Below are positions 34,312 to 42,703 of a DNA stretch of 64,000 nt, one piece after another (the stretch's first letter is position 1; each line of letters starts with the position of its first letter). Location: the NCBI RefSeq assembly GCF_003046295.1, contig NZ_PZZN01000003.1, forward strand, positions 912,715 to 976,714, given 5' to 3'. The stretch is from Sphingomonas aerolata (lineage in GTDB: Bacteria; Pseudomonadota; Alphaproteobacteria; Sphingomonadales; Sphingomonadaceae). The position numbers and the translations under genes were made by a program. The notes below the pieces were generated by a model. That model saw only the letters and a list, made by a program, of their open reading frames with translations, was not told the DNA's origin and made no database searches.

Positions 34312-35403
34312 GTGGTTTCGGCCGCTCATGTTAAGCACTACCCAGTATCGTCGACAGTGATCCTAGAACTCGACCTTCTGCTCCGTGGCGGCGCGATCGG
34401 CTTGCTGATGCTGGCGGCAGTGGTGTTCGCGCGGTCGCCGGCGTCCTTGCCGAGCCGGTTCGGATTGGCGCTGACGCTGTGTACGGTGGTGGGTACACTG
34501 GCGGGGTTGCCGCATGCGCCGATCGCGTTCGATCCGTTGCTCGATCTGAGCTCGAGCGCCGCGATTCCCCTGTTCTGGCTGTTCGCGCGCGCCTGGTTCG
34601 ACGATGCGTTCAGACCTAAGCCGATCGATGTGGCGCTGGCCGCGGCGTTCCTGGCCTGCACGCTGTACGTCAGCCTGCAGGGGCGCGGACTGGCCACGCC
34701 GATCCGTGGGCTCGATATCGCGGTCTATCTAGGGGGAATGGCGTTTGCGATCCATGCGCAGTGGCTGGCATGGCGCAATCGGCAAAGCGATTTGGTCGAG
34801 GCGCGGCGGCAGGCGCGGACGATCTTCGTGGTCTCGATCGGGCTCATGATCCTGTGGCTGCTTGGCAGCGAGATCGTCGGCCGTGCAACCGGCGAACTGG
34901 CCGTATCCGAGATGACCGCCGCCGCCGGGCTGTTCATGGGCACGTTCGTGATCACCGCGCTGCTGTTTGGATTGCATCACCCCGAGGTTTTCCTGAGCAC
35001 GGACGCCGCCCCAGTGGTCGGCGAAGTTCAAGCGGCTGCAGCGCCAGAACCGCTCGACGTTGGTCTCGGCGAGAGGCTGGCGGCAATAATGACGCGGGAC
35101 CGCGCCTACCGCGATCCCGACCTGACGATCGGAATGATCGCCGCGCGGGTCGAGATGCCCGAATATCGCGTGCGGCGGCACATCAATGGCGGGCTCGGCT
35201 ATCGCAACGTCAGCGACTACCTCAACGAACACCGGATCGCCGAAGTCCGCAGCGCGCTGGCCGACCCGGCCCAGGCGGACGTGCCGATCCTGACGATCGC
35301 GATGGACGCCGGGTTCGGCAGCCTCGTGATGTTCAACCGCGTGTTCAAGGACCGCCTCGGCGAAACCCCCAGCGCGTTTCGACGGCGGCACCTCAAAGGC
35401 TAG
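34312..35403 (+). CDS. AraC-family regulator with N-terminal membrane domain
   Basis: 363-aa protein. Residues about 20-230 contain six to seven hydrophobic helices; the C-terminal third (about 265-360) is an AraC double HTH: DLTIGMIAARVEMPEYRVRRHIN and VPILTIAMDAGFGSLVMFNRVFKDRLGETPSAFRR. The frame opens at GTG 34312; another GTG at 34357 (VILELDLLL) is a plausible true start, and no strong ribosome site decides. Such membrane-anchored AraC proteins sense envelope or external signals. It precedes the RND efflux genes by 122 bp in the same direction, so local control of the pump is likely. Confidence 0.85.
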   Translation: MVSAAHVKHYPVSSTVILELDLLLRGGAIGLLMLAAVVFARSPASLPSRFGLALTLCTVVGTLAGLPHAPIAFDPLLDLSSSAAIPLFWLFARAWFDDAFRPKPIDVALAAAFLACTLYVSLQGRGLATPIRGLDIAVYLGGMAFAIHAQWLAWRNRQSDLVEARRQARTIFVVSIGLMILWLLGSEIVGRATGELAVSEMTAAAGLFMGTFVITALLFGLHHPEVFLSTDAAPVVGEVQAAAAPEPLDVGLGERLAAIMTRDRAYRDPDLTIGMIAARVEMPEYRVRRHINGGLGYRNVSDYLNEHRIAEVRSALADPAQADVPILTIAMDAGFGSLVMFNRVFKDRLGETPSAFRRRHLKG

Positions 35404-35525
35404 CGAAGCCGGTTCACAAGCATCGGGACCGGTCGTTTTCGAAATTGACTGGTCGGTTTCGAGGATCTGCAGGCCAGGATCGGCCCGGATAGGCAGGGCA
35501 ACCGCGTTCACAACGGGACGCGACG

Positions 35526-36665
35526 ATGCCGATGATTTTCACTGCCCCGACCGGGCTGCCGACCACACTGATCACCGCCGGTCTGGCCCTCCTCGCCTGC
35601 GCCGGCTGTTCCTCCGAACCGGTCGTATCGCCCAGATCGGACGCCACGCTGGTCGACGTGGTCACGATCCATCACGCCGGCGGACAGACCGTGACGCTCG
35701 GCGGCGTCCTGCGCCCACGCCGCGATATCGCGCTCGGGTTCAAGACCGGCGGCCGGGTGCTCGCGCTGAACGTACAGGTCGGCGACCACGTCCGCGCCGG
35801 GCAGGTCCTTGCCCGCCTCTCGCATGCCGAGGCGATCGCCGATACCGGACAGGCACGCGCCGAGCTTGCCGCCGCGACCGCCGAGGCGATCCGCGCGGGC
35901 GAAGCGGCGCGGCGTGCCACCAGCCTCGACGGGATCGGCGCGTTGTCAGCCGCCGAGGTCCGCGACCGCGCGCTGACGGCAAGCGCCGCTGCGGCGAAGC
36001 GCGATGCGGCGCGCGCGGCGTTCGACCACAGCCGAGCGACGCTCGCCGACGCGGTGCTGATCGCCCCAGAGGACGGCGTCGTGACCGAACGCACGGTCGA
36101 ATCGGGTACCGTCGTCGAGGCCGGCAGCACCGTCGTCCGGCTGGCCGCGGGCGGTCCCGAAATCGAGGTTCTCCTGCCCGAGCGCGTGCAGGTTGCCACC
36201 GGGACGATGGCGAACGCGAGCTTCTGGTCCGCGCCTGACACGATCGCCGAGGTGCGGCTGAGACTGATCGGACCGGCGGCTGGCGGTGCGCTGCGGTTGC
36301 GGACCACGCGGTTCAGCGTGCTCGGCGACGTCTCGCAGATCCCGTTCAACAGTTCCGCGACGCTCGCGCTGCGGATGCCCGATCCGAAGGCGACGATCCG
36401 CGTGCCGCTGACCGCGCTCGGCGCACGGGACAACCAGCCGCACGTCTGGTCGCTGTCGAGTGGCGGCGATAAGGCCGGCAACGGGGCCAGCAGCGGCGGC
36501 GGCGATCGCGTCCACCGCCAGCCGGTGCATCTGGTCGAACTGCGCGGCGACGATGCGATCGTCTCGGGCCTGTCCGATGGCCAGCAGATCGTCGCAAGTG
36601 GTGGCGATACGCTGTCGGAAGGGCAGCGCGTTGTCATGGCCGGCCTAGTCGCGGGCGGCAACTGA
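35526..36665 (+). CDS. RND efflux periplasmic adaptor, lipoprotein
   Basis: 379-aa membrane-fusion protein. Lipobox-like LALLACAGC (Cys 25 or 28) for inner-membrane anchoring. The biotinyl-lipoyl halves flank a helical hairpin: LGFKTGGRVLALNVQVGDHVRAGQVL (read as two blocks, GFKTGGRVLALNV and GDHVRAGQVL) and LIAPEDGVVTERTVESGTVVEAG. The C-terminal membrane-proximal domain contains a Gly/Ser-rich loop (SSGGDKAGNGASSGGG) not common in the family. The RND pump gene starts 3 bp later. Confidence 0.9.
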   Translation: MPMIFTAPTGLPTTLITAGLALLACAGCSSEPVVSPRSDATLVDVVTIHHAGGQTVTLGGVLRPRRDIALGFKTGGRVLALNVQVGDHVRAGQVLARLSHAEAIADTGQARAELAAATAEAIRAGEAARRATSLDGIGALSAAEVRDRALTASAAAAKRDAARAAFDHSRATLADAVLIAPEDGVVTERTVESGTVVEAGSTVVRLAAGGPEIEVLLPERVQVATGTMANASFWSAPDTIAEVRLRLIGPAAGGALRLRTTRFSVLGDVSQIPFNSSATLALRMPDPKATIRVPLTALGARDNQPHVWSLSSGGDKAGNGASSGGGDRVHRQPVHLVELRGDDAIVSGLSDGQQIVASGGDTLSEGQRVVMAGLVAGGN

Positions 36666-36668
36666 GCG

Positions 36669-39600
36669 ATGGACCGCCTCAACCTGTCGCGCTGGGCGAT
36701 CCGTCATCCCGCGCTCGTCGGCTTTCTCATGGCGCTGCTGTTCGCGGCCGGCGCTGCGCACTTCTTCGCGCTGGGGCGCGACGACGATCCGACCTTTACG
36801 CTGAAGGAGATGATCGTCGCGGCGGCGTGGCCGGGTGCGTCGCCGGCGCAGATGCGCGCCCAGGTCGCGGACCTTATCGAACGCCGGCTGCGGGCGACCG
36901 AAGACCTCGATTTCCTCCAGACCTACTGCGTCGACGGTCGTTGCGCGATCCGCATTTCGCTGAAAGACAGCGCGCCGAAGGACCGCGTGGAGGTGATCTG
37001 GCAACAGGTCCGCAAGCAGCTGAAGGATCTCGAGCCGGGGCTTCCCGCGGGGGCGACGGTTGCCGCCGATGACGACTATGCCGAGGTCTACGGCTATGTC
37101 TTCACGCTGACCGGTGCGGACAATGCGCGGTTGGTGGCGTTGGCCGAGCAGGTGCGCGACGCGATGCTGCGCATACCCGGCGCGGGCAAGGTGCAGATCA
37201 CCGGCGAGGTACCGCGCCGGCTGTTCGTCGATGTCGACTCGCGCCGGCTTGCCGCGCTGGGGCTGTCGCCGGACGCCGTCGTGCAGGCGCTGGCAAAGCG
37301 CAGCAGCGTCGCACCCGCTGGCGTGGTCGAGCGGTCGGTGCGAGTCCCCGTCCGGATCCGCGGTACGGTCGACGGCGTCGATACGGTCGAAAACACCGTC
37401 ATCCCTGCCGTGAACGGGACGATCAGCATCGGCGACGTCGGCACAGTCAGCAACGGCTATGCCGATCCGCCCGACCTGCTGGTCCGCCATGCTGCCAAAC
37501 CTGCGGTGGTGCTGGCGGTCGCGATGGCGCCTGGTGCCGACGGGCTGGGCTTCGGCAAGCAATTGTCACAGGTCGCTGCCACGTTCGGCCGCACGCTGCC
37601 CGCCGGGATCGCGATGACCCAGGTCGAGGACCAGAGCCAGAACATTCGCGAGGCGGTGAACGCGTTCCTCATCAAGTTCTTCTGCGCGCTGACGGTGGTC
37701 CTGCTGGTCGCGTTCGTGACGCTGGGCTGGCGGACCGGCGTGGTCGTCGCGCTGTCGGTGCCATTAACGCTGGCGATCGTCGCGCTGTTCATGGGGGCGA
37801 GCGGGATCGGGCTCGAGCGGATTTCGCTCGGCGCGCTGATCTTGTCGCTCGGGCTGCTGGTGGACGACGCGATCATCAGCGTCGAGGCGATGGTCGTCCA
37901 GCTCGAAAAGGGCACGAGCCGGGCCGATGCTGCCGCGCATGCCTGGACGCACACCGCGTTCCCGATGCTGACCGGCACGCTGCTGACGATCGTCGGATTC
38001 CTGCCGGTCGGGTTCGCGCGATCGACCACCAGCGAATATGCCGGCGGGATCTTCTGGGTGACCGGCTCGGCGTTGCTGGTCAGCTGGGTCGTCGCAGTCG
38101 TGTTCACGCCGTATCTGGGTGTGCGGCTGCTCCCCGAGGCGCACGCGCATCACGACGCTGAAGCGATGTACGACACGCCGGTCTACCGACGACTGCGCCG
38201 CGTCGTCGATGCGTCCATGACGCGCCGCAAAACGGTGGTCGCGGTGACCGCGGCGCTGTTGATAGCGAGTCTCGCGGGCGCGATGCTGGTCCGCCAGCAA
38301 TTCTTTCCCGTATCGGACCGCCCCGAGATCATCGTCGACGTCAGCCTGCGACCGGGGTCCTCGTTGTCCGCGACATCGGCGGCGGTGAAGCAGATCGAGG
38401 CCAGCATCGCCAAGGACCGCGATATCGCGCAGGCCGACAGCTATATCGGCCAAGGATCGCCACGTTTCTATCTGCCCTACGGCCCCTCGCTGCCCGACCC
38501 GGCGACCACGACGATGGTGCTGGTCGCGACCGACCTTCACGCGCGCGAACGCGTCATCGCGCGGCTGCTGGCGAACCACGCGTCCCCCGAGGCCAAGCTC
38601 CACATCCGCCGCCTGTCGCTCGGGCCAAGTGCGGGCTTCCCCGTGCAATACCGCGTGATTGGCCCCGATCCGGAAATGTTGCGGACCATCGCCGCACGGC
38701 TGGAGGCGGTACTGCGCGCCACGCCGGGGACGACTGCAGTCCAGGCTGACTGGGGGACGCCGTCGGTCGCGATGCGGCTCGATCTCGACGCCGAGCGGGT
38801 CGCGCGGCTGGGGCTCGATCGCGCGGGGCTGGCGGGTGACGTCGCGACCATGATGTCGGGCCAGCCGGCGGGTGACGTGCTCCGTGGGACCAAGCGGATC
38901 GGCATCGTCGTGCGCGGCACAGCGGCAGATCGCGCCGATCCGGGGCGGCTCGCCGATATGGCGGTCAGCACGCCGGGCGGGCCGGTCCCGCTCGGCCAGG
39001 TCGCGCAGATCGGCGCGACCACCGAGCAGCCGATCCTATGGACGCGCAACGGCGAGCTCTGCATGACCGTGCAGGCCGACATGACCGGCGACGTGCAGGC
39101 GTCCGAAGTCGTTGACGCCGCCGCCGCGCGTGTCGCCGCGATCGTGACATCGCTGCCCGCCGGATACCGGATCGAGGATGGCGGCGACAGCGAGTTGTCG
39201 GCCAAGGCGAACGACGCGATCTATGCGCTGCTGCCTGTCACCTTCGCGCTGATGCTCGTGCTGCTGATGATCCAGTTGCAGAGCATCAGCCGGACCTTGC
39301 TGGTGCTCGCGACAGCACCGCTCGGGCTGATCGGCGCGGTGGTCGCGCTAGTGCTGACGGGCGCGCCGTTTGGGTTCGTCGCGCTGCTTGGACTGATCGC
39401 ACTGGCGGGGATGATCATGCGCAACTCGATCATCCTGGTCGATCAGGTGACGCACAACCAGGCAGACGGCATGGACCTGCACGCGGCGATCCGAGCCGCG
39501 ACGATCGGCCGCTCGCGTCCGGTCGTGCTGACCGCACTGGCGGCGGTACTCGCGTTCATCCCGCTCTGCTTCAACATCTTCTGGGGGCCGATGGCGATCG

Positions 39601-39719
39601 TGATGATCGGCGGGCTGATCGGCGCGACGATCCTCACGCTGGTCGCCCTCCCCGCGCTCTACGCGCTCGCGTTCGATCGCACATCCGGCCTTCCCGAGGA
39701 GGACCACGAAAATGCATGA
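36669..39719 (+). CDS. RND efflux transporter permease (AcrB/MexF-type superfamily)
   Basis: 1016-aa proton-driven inner-membrane pump, full length for the family. N-terminal NLSRWAIRHPALVGFLMALL is helix 1; the proton-relay pair is D399-D400 in LGLLVDDAIISVE on helix 4; duplicated second half begins near MTRRKTVVAVTAALL. Porter-domain blocks such as PRFYLPYGPSLP are typical of the multidrug branch. ATG 36669 follows the adaptor stop by 3 bp, and its 3' end overlaps the outer-membrane factor gene by 8 bp. Substrate class (solvent, phenolic, antibiotic) cannot be read. Confidence 0.93.
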   Translation: MDRLNLSRWAIRHPALVGFLMALLFAAGAAHFFALGRDDDPTFTLKEMIVAAAWPGASPAQMRAQVADLIERRLRATEDLDFLQTYCVDGRCAIRISLKDSAPKDRVEVIWQQVRKQLKDLEPGLPAGATVAADDDYAEVYGYVFTLTGADNARLVALAEQVRDAMLRIPGAGKVQITGEVPRRLFVDVDSRRLAALGLSPDAVVQALAKRSSVAPAGVVERSVRVPVRIRGTVDGVDTVENTVIPAVNGTISIGDVGTVSNGYADPPDLLVRHAAKPAVVLAVAMAPGADGLGFGKQLSQVAATFGRTLPAGIAMTQVEDQSQNIREAVNAFLIKFFCALTVVLLVAFVTLGWRTGVVVALSVPLTLAIVALFMGASGIGLERISLGALILSLGLLVDDAIISVEAMVVQLEKGTSRADAAAHAWTHTAFPMLTGTLLTIVGFLPVGFARSTTSEYAGGIFWVTGSALLVSWVVAVVFTPYLGVRLLPEAHAHHDAEAMYDTPVYRRLRRVVDASMTRRKTVVAVTAALLIASLAGAMLVRQQFFPVSDRPEIIVDVSLRPGSSLSATSAAVKQIEASIAKDRDIAQADSYIGQGSPRFYLPYGPSLPDPATTTMVLVATDLHARERVIARLLANHASPEAKLHIRRLSLGPSAGFPVQYRVIGPDPEMLRTIAARLEAVLRATPGTTAVQADWGTPSVAMRLDLDAERVARLGLDRAGLAGDVATMMSGQPAGDVLRGTKRIGIVVRGTAADRADPGRLADMAVSTPGGPVPLGQVAQIGATTEQPILWTRNGELCMTVQADMTGDVQASEVVDAAAARVAAIVTSLPAGYRIEDGGDSELSAKANDAIYALLPVTFALMLVLLMIQLQSISRTLLVLATAPLGLIGAVVALVLTGAPFGFVALLGLIALAGMIMRNSIILVDQVTHNQADGMDLHAAIRAATIGRSRPVVLTALAAVLAFIPLCFNIFWGPMAIVMIGGLIGATILTLVALPALYALAFDRTSGLPEEDHENA

Positions 39720-41130
39720 TCCGAAACTCTGGCGGGCGCTGCTGCTGCTTGCCGTCGCGCTGGCGGGTTGTACGGTCGGCCCGAACTTTGCACCGCCCGC
39801 AGCAATCCTGCCGCCGGTCTGGCAGGGCACGACCCCGGTGCAGGCTACCACCGATGCGCGCTGGTGGCGCAGCTTCGACGATCCGGTGCTCGACGCGCTG
39901 GAGGCACGCGCAGGTTCGACAAATCTCGATATCGCCGCGGCGATCGAGCGGATCACCGCCGCGCGGATCGAGCGCGGCCAAGCTCGCGCCGCCGGTGCGC
40001 CGCAGCTCGAACTGCAGGCGGGGTACAACCGCGAGCGCATCGGCACCGCGGGGATCGCCTCGGTCACGCAGACGCTGCTCGGCCTCACCCCGACGACGAC
40101 CCCGCCCAAGGGCGTCGACTTCGATCTCTACAGCGTCGGCGTCGGCGCTAGCTGGGAAATCGATCTCTGGGGTGGCCATCGTCGCCAGGCCGAGGCCGCG
40201 CAGGCCTCGGTTGAGGCCACCGAAGCCGTCGCGCGCGCCGTGCGCCTGTCGGTCGAGGCCGAGGTGGCGCGCACCTATTTTCAACTGCGCGGCCTCTGGG
40301 ACGAGCGCCGCATCGCGCAGGACGGGGTCGCACTCGCCGAGAACAACGCATCGATCGCGCGTGTGCTGCTGGCCCGCGGTCTCGCCACACCGATCGATCT
40401 CGCCGCGATCGACGAGAAGCTACGCGCTCTGCACGGCGATATCGTCGAGCTCGACCACCAGGCGGCCACGACCCAGCGCGCGCTGGCGATACTGGTCGGT
40501 GGCACGCCCGATACCGCCCGGTTCGATCGCACGACGCTGCGGCCGCAAAGCCCGCTCCCGGCGGCGGCGGTGCGCGTGCCCTCCGAGGTTGCCCGCACAC
40601 GTCCCGACATCGTCGAAGCCGAAGCAAGGCTCCACGCAGCGACCGCGCAGATTGGCGTCGCGCAGGCCGATTTCTATCCCAAGATCAGCCTGACGGGCCT
40701 GTTCGATATCGACGTGCTGAACCTCGCCGATTTCGGCTGGAACGCGCGCAGCACGAGCATCGGCCCCAGCCTGTCGCTGCCGATCTTCTCCGGCGGCCGG
40801 TTGCAGCGGCAGCTCGACCTGCGCCGCTCGGAGGAGCGCACCGCCGCGCTCGCGTACCGCCAGACCGTCCTCAATGCCTGGCGCGAAGTCGACGACGCGC
40901 TGTCGGCGAGCCGCGCCGACGCCGACCGCACCAGCCTGTTCGACCGCGACCTCGCATCGCGTAACCGGACGGTGGCGATGGTCGAGGCCCGCTACGCCCG
41001 CGGCGACATCGCGGCCGCGCCGCTGCTCGACGCCCGCCAAGCGGCCTTGTCCGCGGAGTTGGCCGTCGTTCGCCAGCGCGTCGCCGCCGCGCTCGCGAAC
41101 GTCCAGCTCCACCGCGCGCTCGGCGGCTGA
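39712..41130 (+). CDS. RND efflux outer-membrane factor, NodT-type lipoprotein
   Basis: 472-aa TolC-like channel. Lipobox LAVALAGC with Cys 20, followed by TVGPNFAPP, the standard NodT/OprM start. Two OEP repeats with long helices, a repeat junction near ARTRPDIVEAEARLHAATAQIGVAQADFYPK (blocks RTRPDIVEAEARL and AQADFYPKISLTG). Overlaps the pump gene by 8 bp, completing a tripartite system with the two genes before it. Confidence 0.92.
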   Translation: MHDPKLWRALLLLAVALAGCTVGPNFAPPAAILPPVWQGTTPVQATTDARWWRSFDDPVLDALEARAGSTNLDIAAAIERITAARIERGQARAAGAPQLELQAGYNRERIGTAGIASVTQTLLGLTPTTTPPKGVDFDLYSVGVGASWEIDLWGGHRRQAEAAQASVEATEAVARAVRLSVEAEVARTYFQLRGLWDERRIAQDGVALAENNASIARVLLARGLATPIDLAAIDEKLRALHGDIVELDHQAATTQRALAILVGGTPDTARFDRTTLRPQSPLPAAAVRVPSEVARTRPDIVEAEARLHAATAQIGVAQADFYPKISLTGLFDIDVLNLADFGWNARSTSIGPSLSLPIFSGGRLQRQLDLRRSEERTAALAYRQTVLNAWREVDDALSASRADADRTSLFDRDLASRNRTVAMVEARYARGDIAAAPLLDARQAALSAELAVVRQRVAAALANVQLHRALGG

Positions 41131-41171
41131 CCGCTCGCCGCGCCGATCACATTTTAATCACGGACCTTCTC

Positions 41172-42023
41172 ATGCCCTATATCCGAACTTCGTCGCTCAT
41201 CCTCGGCAGCACATTGGCGGCGTTCACCACGCTACCTGCCCATGCGCAGGACGCACCCGCCGATCCGTACCGCGATACCGTCACCGTCGGTGTCGGGGTC
41301 GCCGCACTCCCGGATTACGAAGGCTCGATCGACTATCGGATCACCCCGGCACCCGCCGCGATCGGGACGATCAAGGGCTATGGCTTCGCCTTGGCGGGCA
41401 ACCAGCTGAGCGTCGATCTGATTAAGAACGCGCCAGGCGCGGTCTGGGACGTCCAGGCCGGACCGATCGCACAGCTCAATCTCAACCGTAGCGCCCTCGG
41501 CAGCATCGACGACCGCCGCATCCGCGCGCTCGGCAAGCTTGGCGTCGCGGTCGAACTCGGCGGCTATGTCGGCCTCGGCAAGACCGGCGTGCTGACCAGC
41601 CCCTACGACACGCTGTCGGTGACGCTCGGCTATCGCCACGACGTCAGCGGGGTTCACGACAGCGGCATCTGGAGCCCCGGCATCACTTATGTCACGCCGC
41701 TGTCGCGCAAGGCCGCGATCGGCGTGTTCGCCTCCGCCGACATCGTCGAACGCGGCTATGCGCAGACCTATTACAGCGTGTCCGCGGCACAGAGCGCGGC
41801 GAGTGGACTCCCCGTCTACACAGCCCGCGGTGGGCTCAAGAACTGGACGTTCGGCGCGATCGGCAGCTATTCGCTCACCGGCGACCTATTGCACGGTATC
41901 AAGGTCGTCGCGGGCGGCACCTATGGACGCATGGAAGGCGACATCGCCCGCAGTCCGCTCGTTGCGATCGCCGGATCGCGCAATCAGTGGCTGGGGACGA
42001 TCGGACTTGCTTATACGTTCTAG
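41172..42023 (+). CDS. MipA/OmpV-family outer-membrane protein
   Basis: 283-aa beta-barrel with a signal peptide (ends PAHAQ). Typical family features: YRDTVTVGVGVAALPDYEGSIDYR (blocks VTVGVGVAALPDYEGS) at the start of the barrel, SPYDTLSVTLGYRHDVSG in the middle, and terminal strand WLGTIGLAYTF ending in Phe. It follows the efflux operon by 41 bp and may be transcribed with it. Members affect murein scaffolding or outer-membrane permeability; a function in efflux is inference. Confidence 0.87.
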   Translation: MPYIRTSSLILGSTLAAFTTLPAHAQDAPADPYRDTVTVGVGVAALPDYEGSIDYRITPAPAAIGTIKGYGFALAGNQLSVDLIKNAPGAVWDVQAGPIAQLNLNRSALGSIDDRRIRALGKLGVAVELGGYVGLGKTGVLTSPYDTLSVTLGYRHDVSGVHDSGIWSPGITYVTPLSRKAAIGVFASADIVERGYAQTYYSVSAAQSAASGLPVYTARGGLKNWTFGAIGSYSLTGDLLHGIKVVAGGTYGRMEGDIARSPLVAIAGSRNQWLGTIGLAYTF

Positions 42024-42043
42024 TCCGTGGGGAAGTCGGGCGA

Positions 42044-42106
42044 GACCCATAAGTCGCCGTTAAATGCCCTCCCCGGCTTTCCCAACTTCAGACGCCCGTT
42101 AATCTT
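42044..42106 (+). repeat. Dispersed intergenic repeat, copy 4
   Basis: GACCCATAA (42044-42052), GTCGCCGTTAAATGCCCT, CCCCGGC, CCCAACTTCAGACGCCCGTT. The first half is nearly identical to copy 2. It sits exactly where the neighbouring PepSY gene is cut short. Confidence 0.68.
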
Positions 42107-42131
42107 AGCCAGACGGTCGCTCGACCGGCCA

Positions 42132-42476
42132 CTAAAGCTGGCCTGGGACGCCTTTCTCAGCGGGGACGCCCTTCGCATTGGTTTGGTGGCGGTGAAAGAA
42201 CACGCCCAGGCCGTGATCGCCGATCTCGAACAGATTGACCGCCTCGCGATAGTGCGGCGGGGTCTGCGCGGTCAGGCGGCGCATCGTCGCGTCGATCGGC
42301 TGCTGGAACGACAAGCGCGTGGCGAGATGGCCGGCCGACCATGCGCCGATTTCGTGCGCGAAGACCGCCACGGCGCCCGTCAGCACCACGGCATAGAGCA
42401 GTAGGCCAAGCAGGATGCCAGACCAGCCGCGCACCGCGACCATCGCCTTGGTCTCTTCCTTCTTCAGATGGACCAT
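42132..42476 (-). pseudogene. PepSY-domain membrane protein, N-terminal fragment
   Basis: About 114 codons from ATG 42476. The beginning is that of PepSY-associated TM proteins: VAVRGWSGILLGLLLYAVVLTGAVAVFAHEI, given here as its core blocks RGWSGILLGLLLYAVVLTG and VFAHEIGAWS, plus AVNLFEIGDHGLGVFFHRH. Intact relatives run about 380-500 aa and keep several more helices; here the frame ends at 42132 after an unrelated-looking tail (AEKGVPGQL), directly beside repeat copy 4. PepSY proteins of this type usually sit beside siderophore receptors and take part in ferric-siderophore reduction, which fits the receptor gene diverging at 42704. I read it as a truncated, probably non-functional remnant. 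Confidence 0.7.
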
Positions 42477-42631
42477 TGGGCCTCCCCCAAGGCGGGCGCA
42501 GCGGCGGGTGCGGCGGCATGCCGGCAAGCAACATCAGTGTCACCACGAACGCGCCTGGCCCGGCCAGCAGAATTCGCGCCCATCGACGACGACTGGATTG
42601 GGTACGTGCGCGTCAAGGAAGGCAATCTTAA

Positions 42632-42656
42632 TGCTATTGATAATCTTTCGCAAATA
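42632..42656 (+). promoter_or_regulatory. Fur-box-like site upstream of the siderophore receptor
   Basis: TGCTATTGATAATCTTTCGC followed by AAAT: contains GATAAT and the alphaproteobacterial pattern TGCnAnTnATnnnnnCGCA. It is in the most A/T-rich stretch of the leader, about 50-70 bp before the receptor ATG. Fit to the consensus is partial. Confidence 0.4.
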
Positions 42657-42703
42657 TATAAGAGCGCCCACAATCGGACTGCAGTGAGACGAAGGGGCGG
42701 AAT

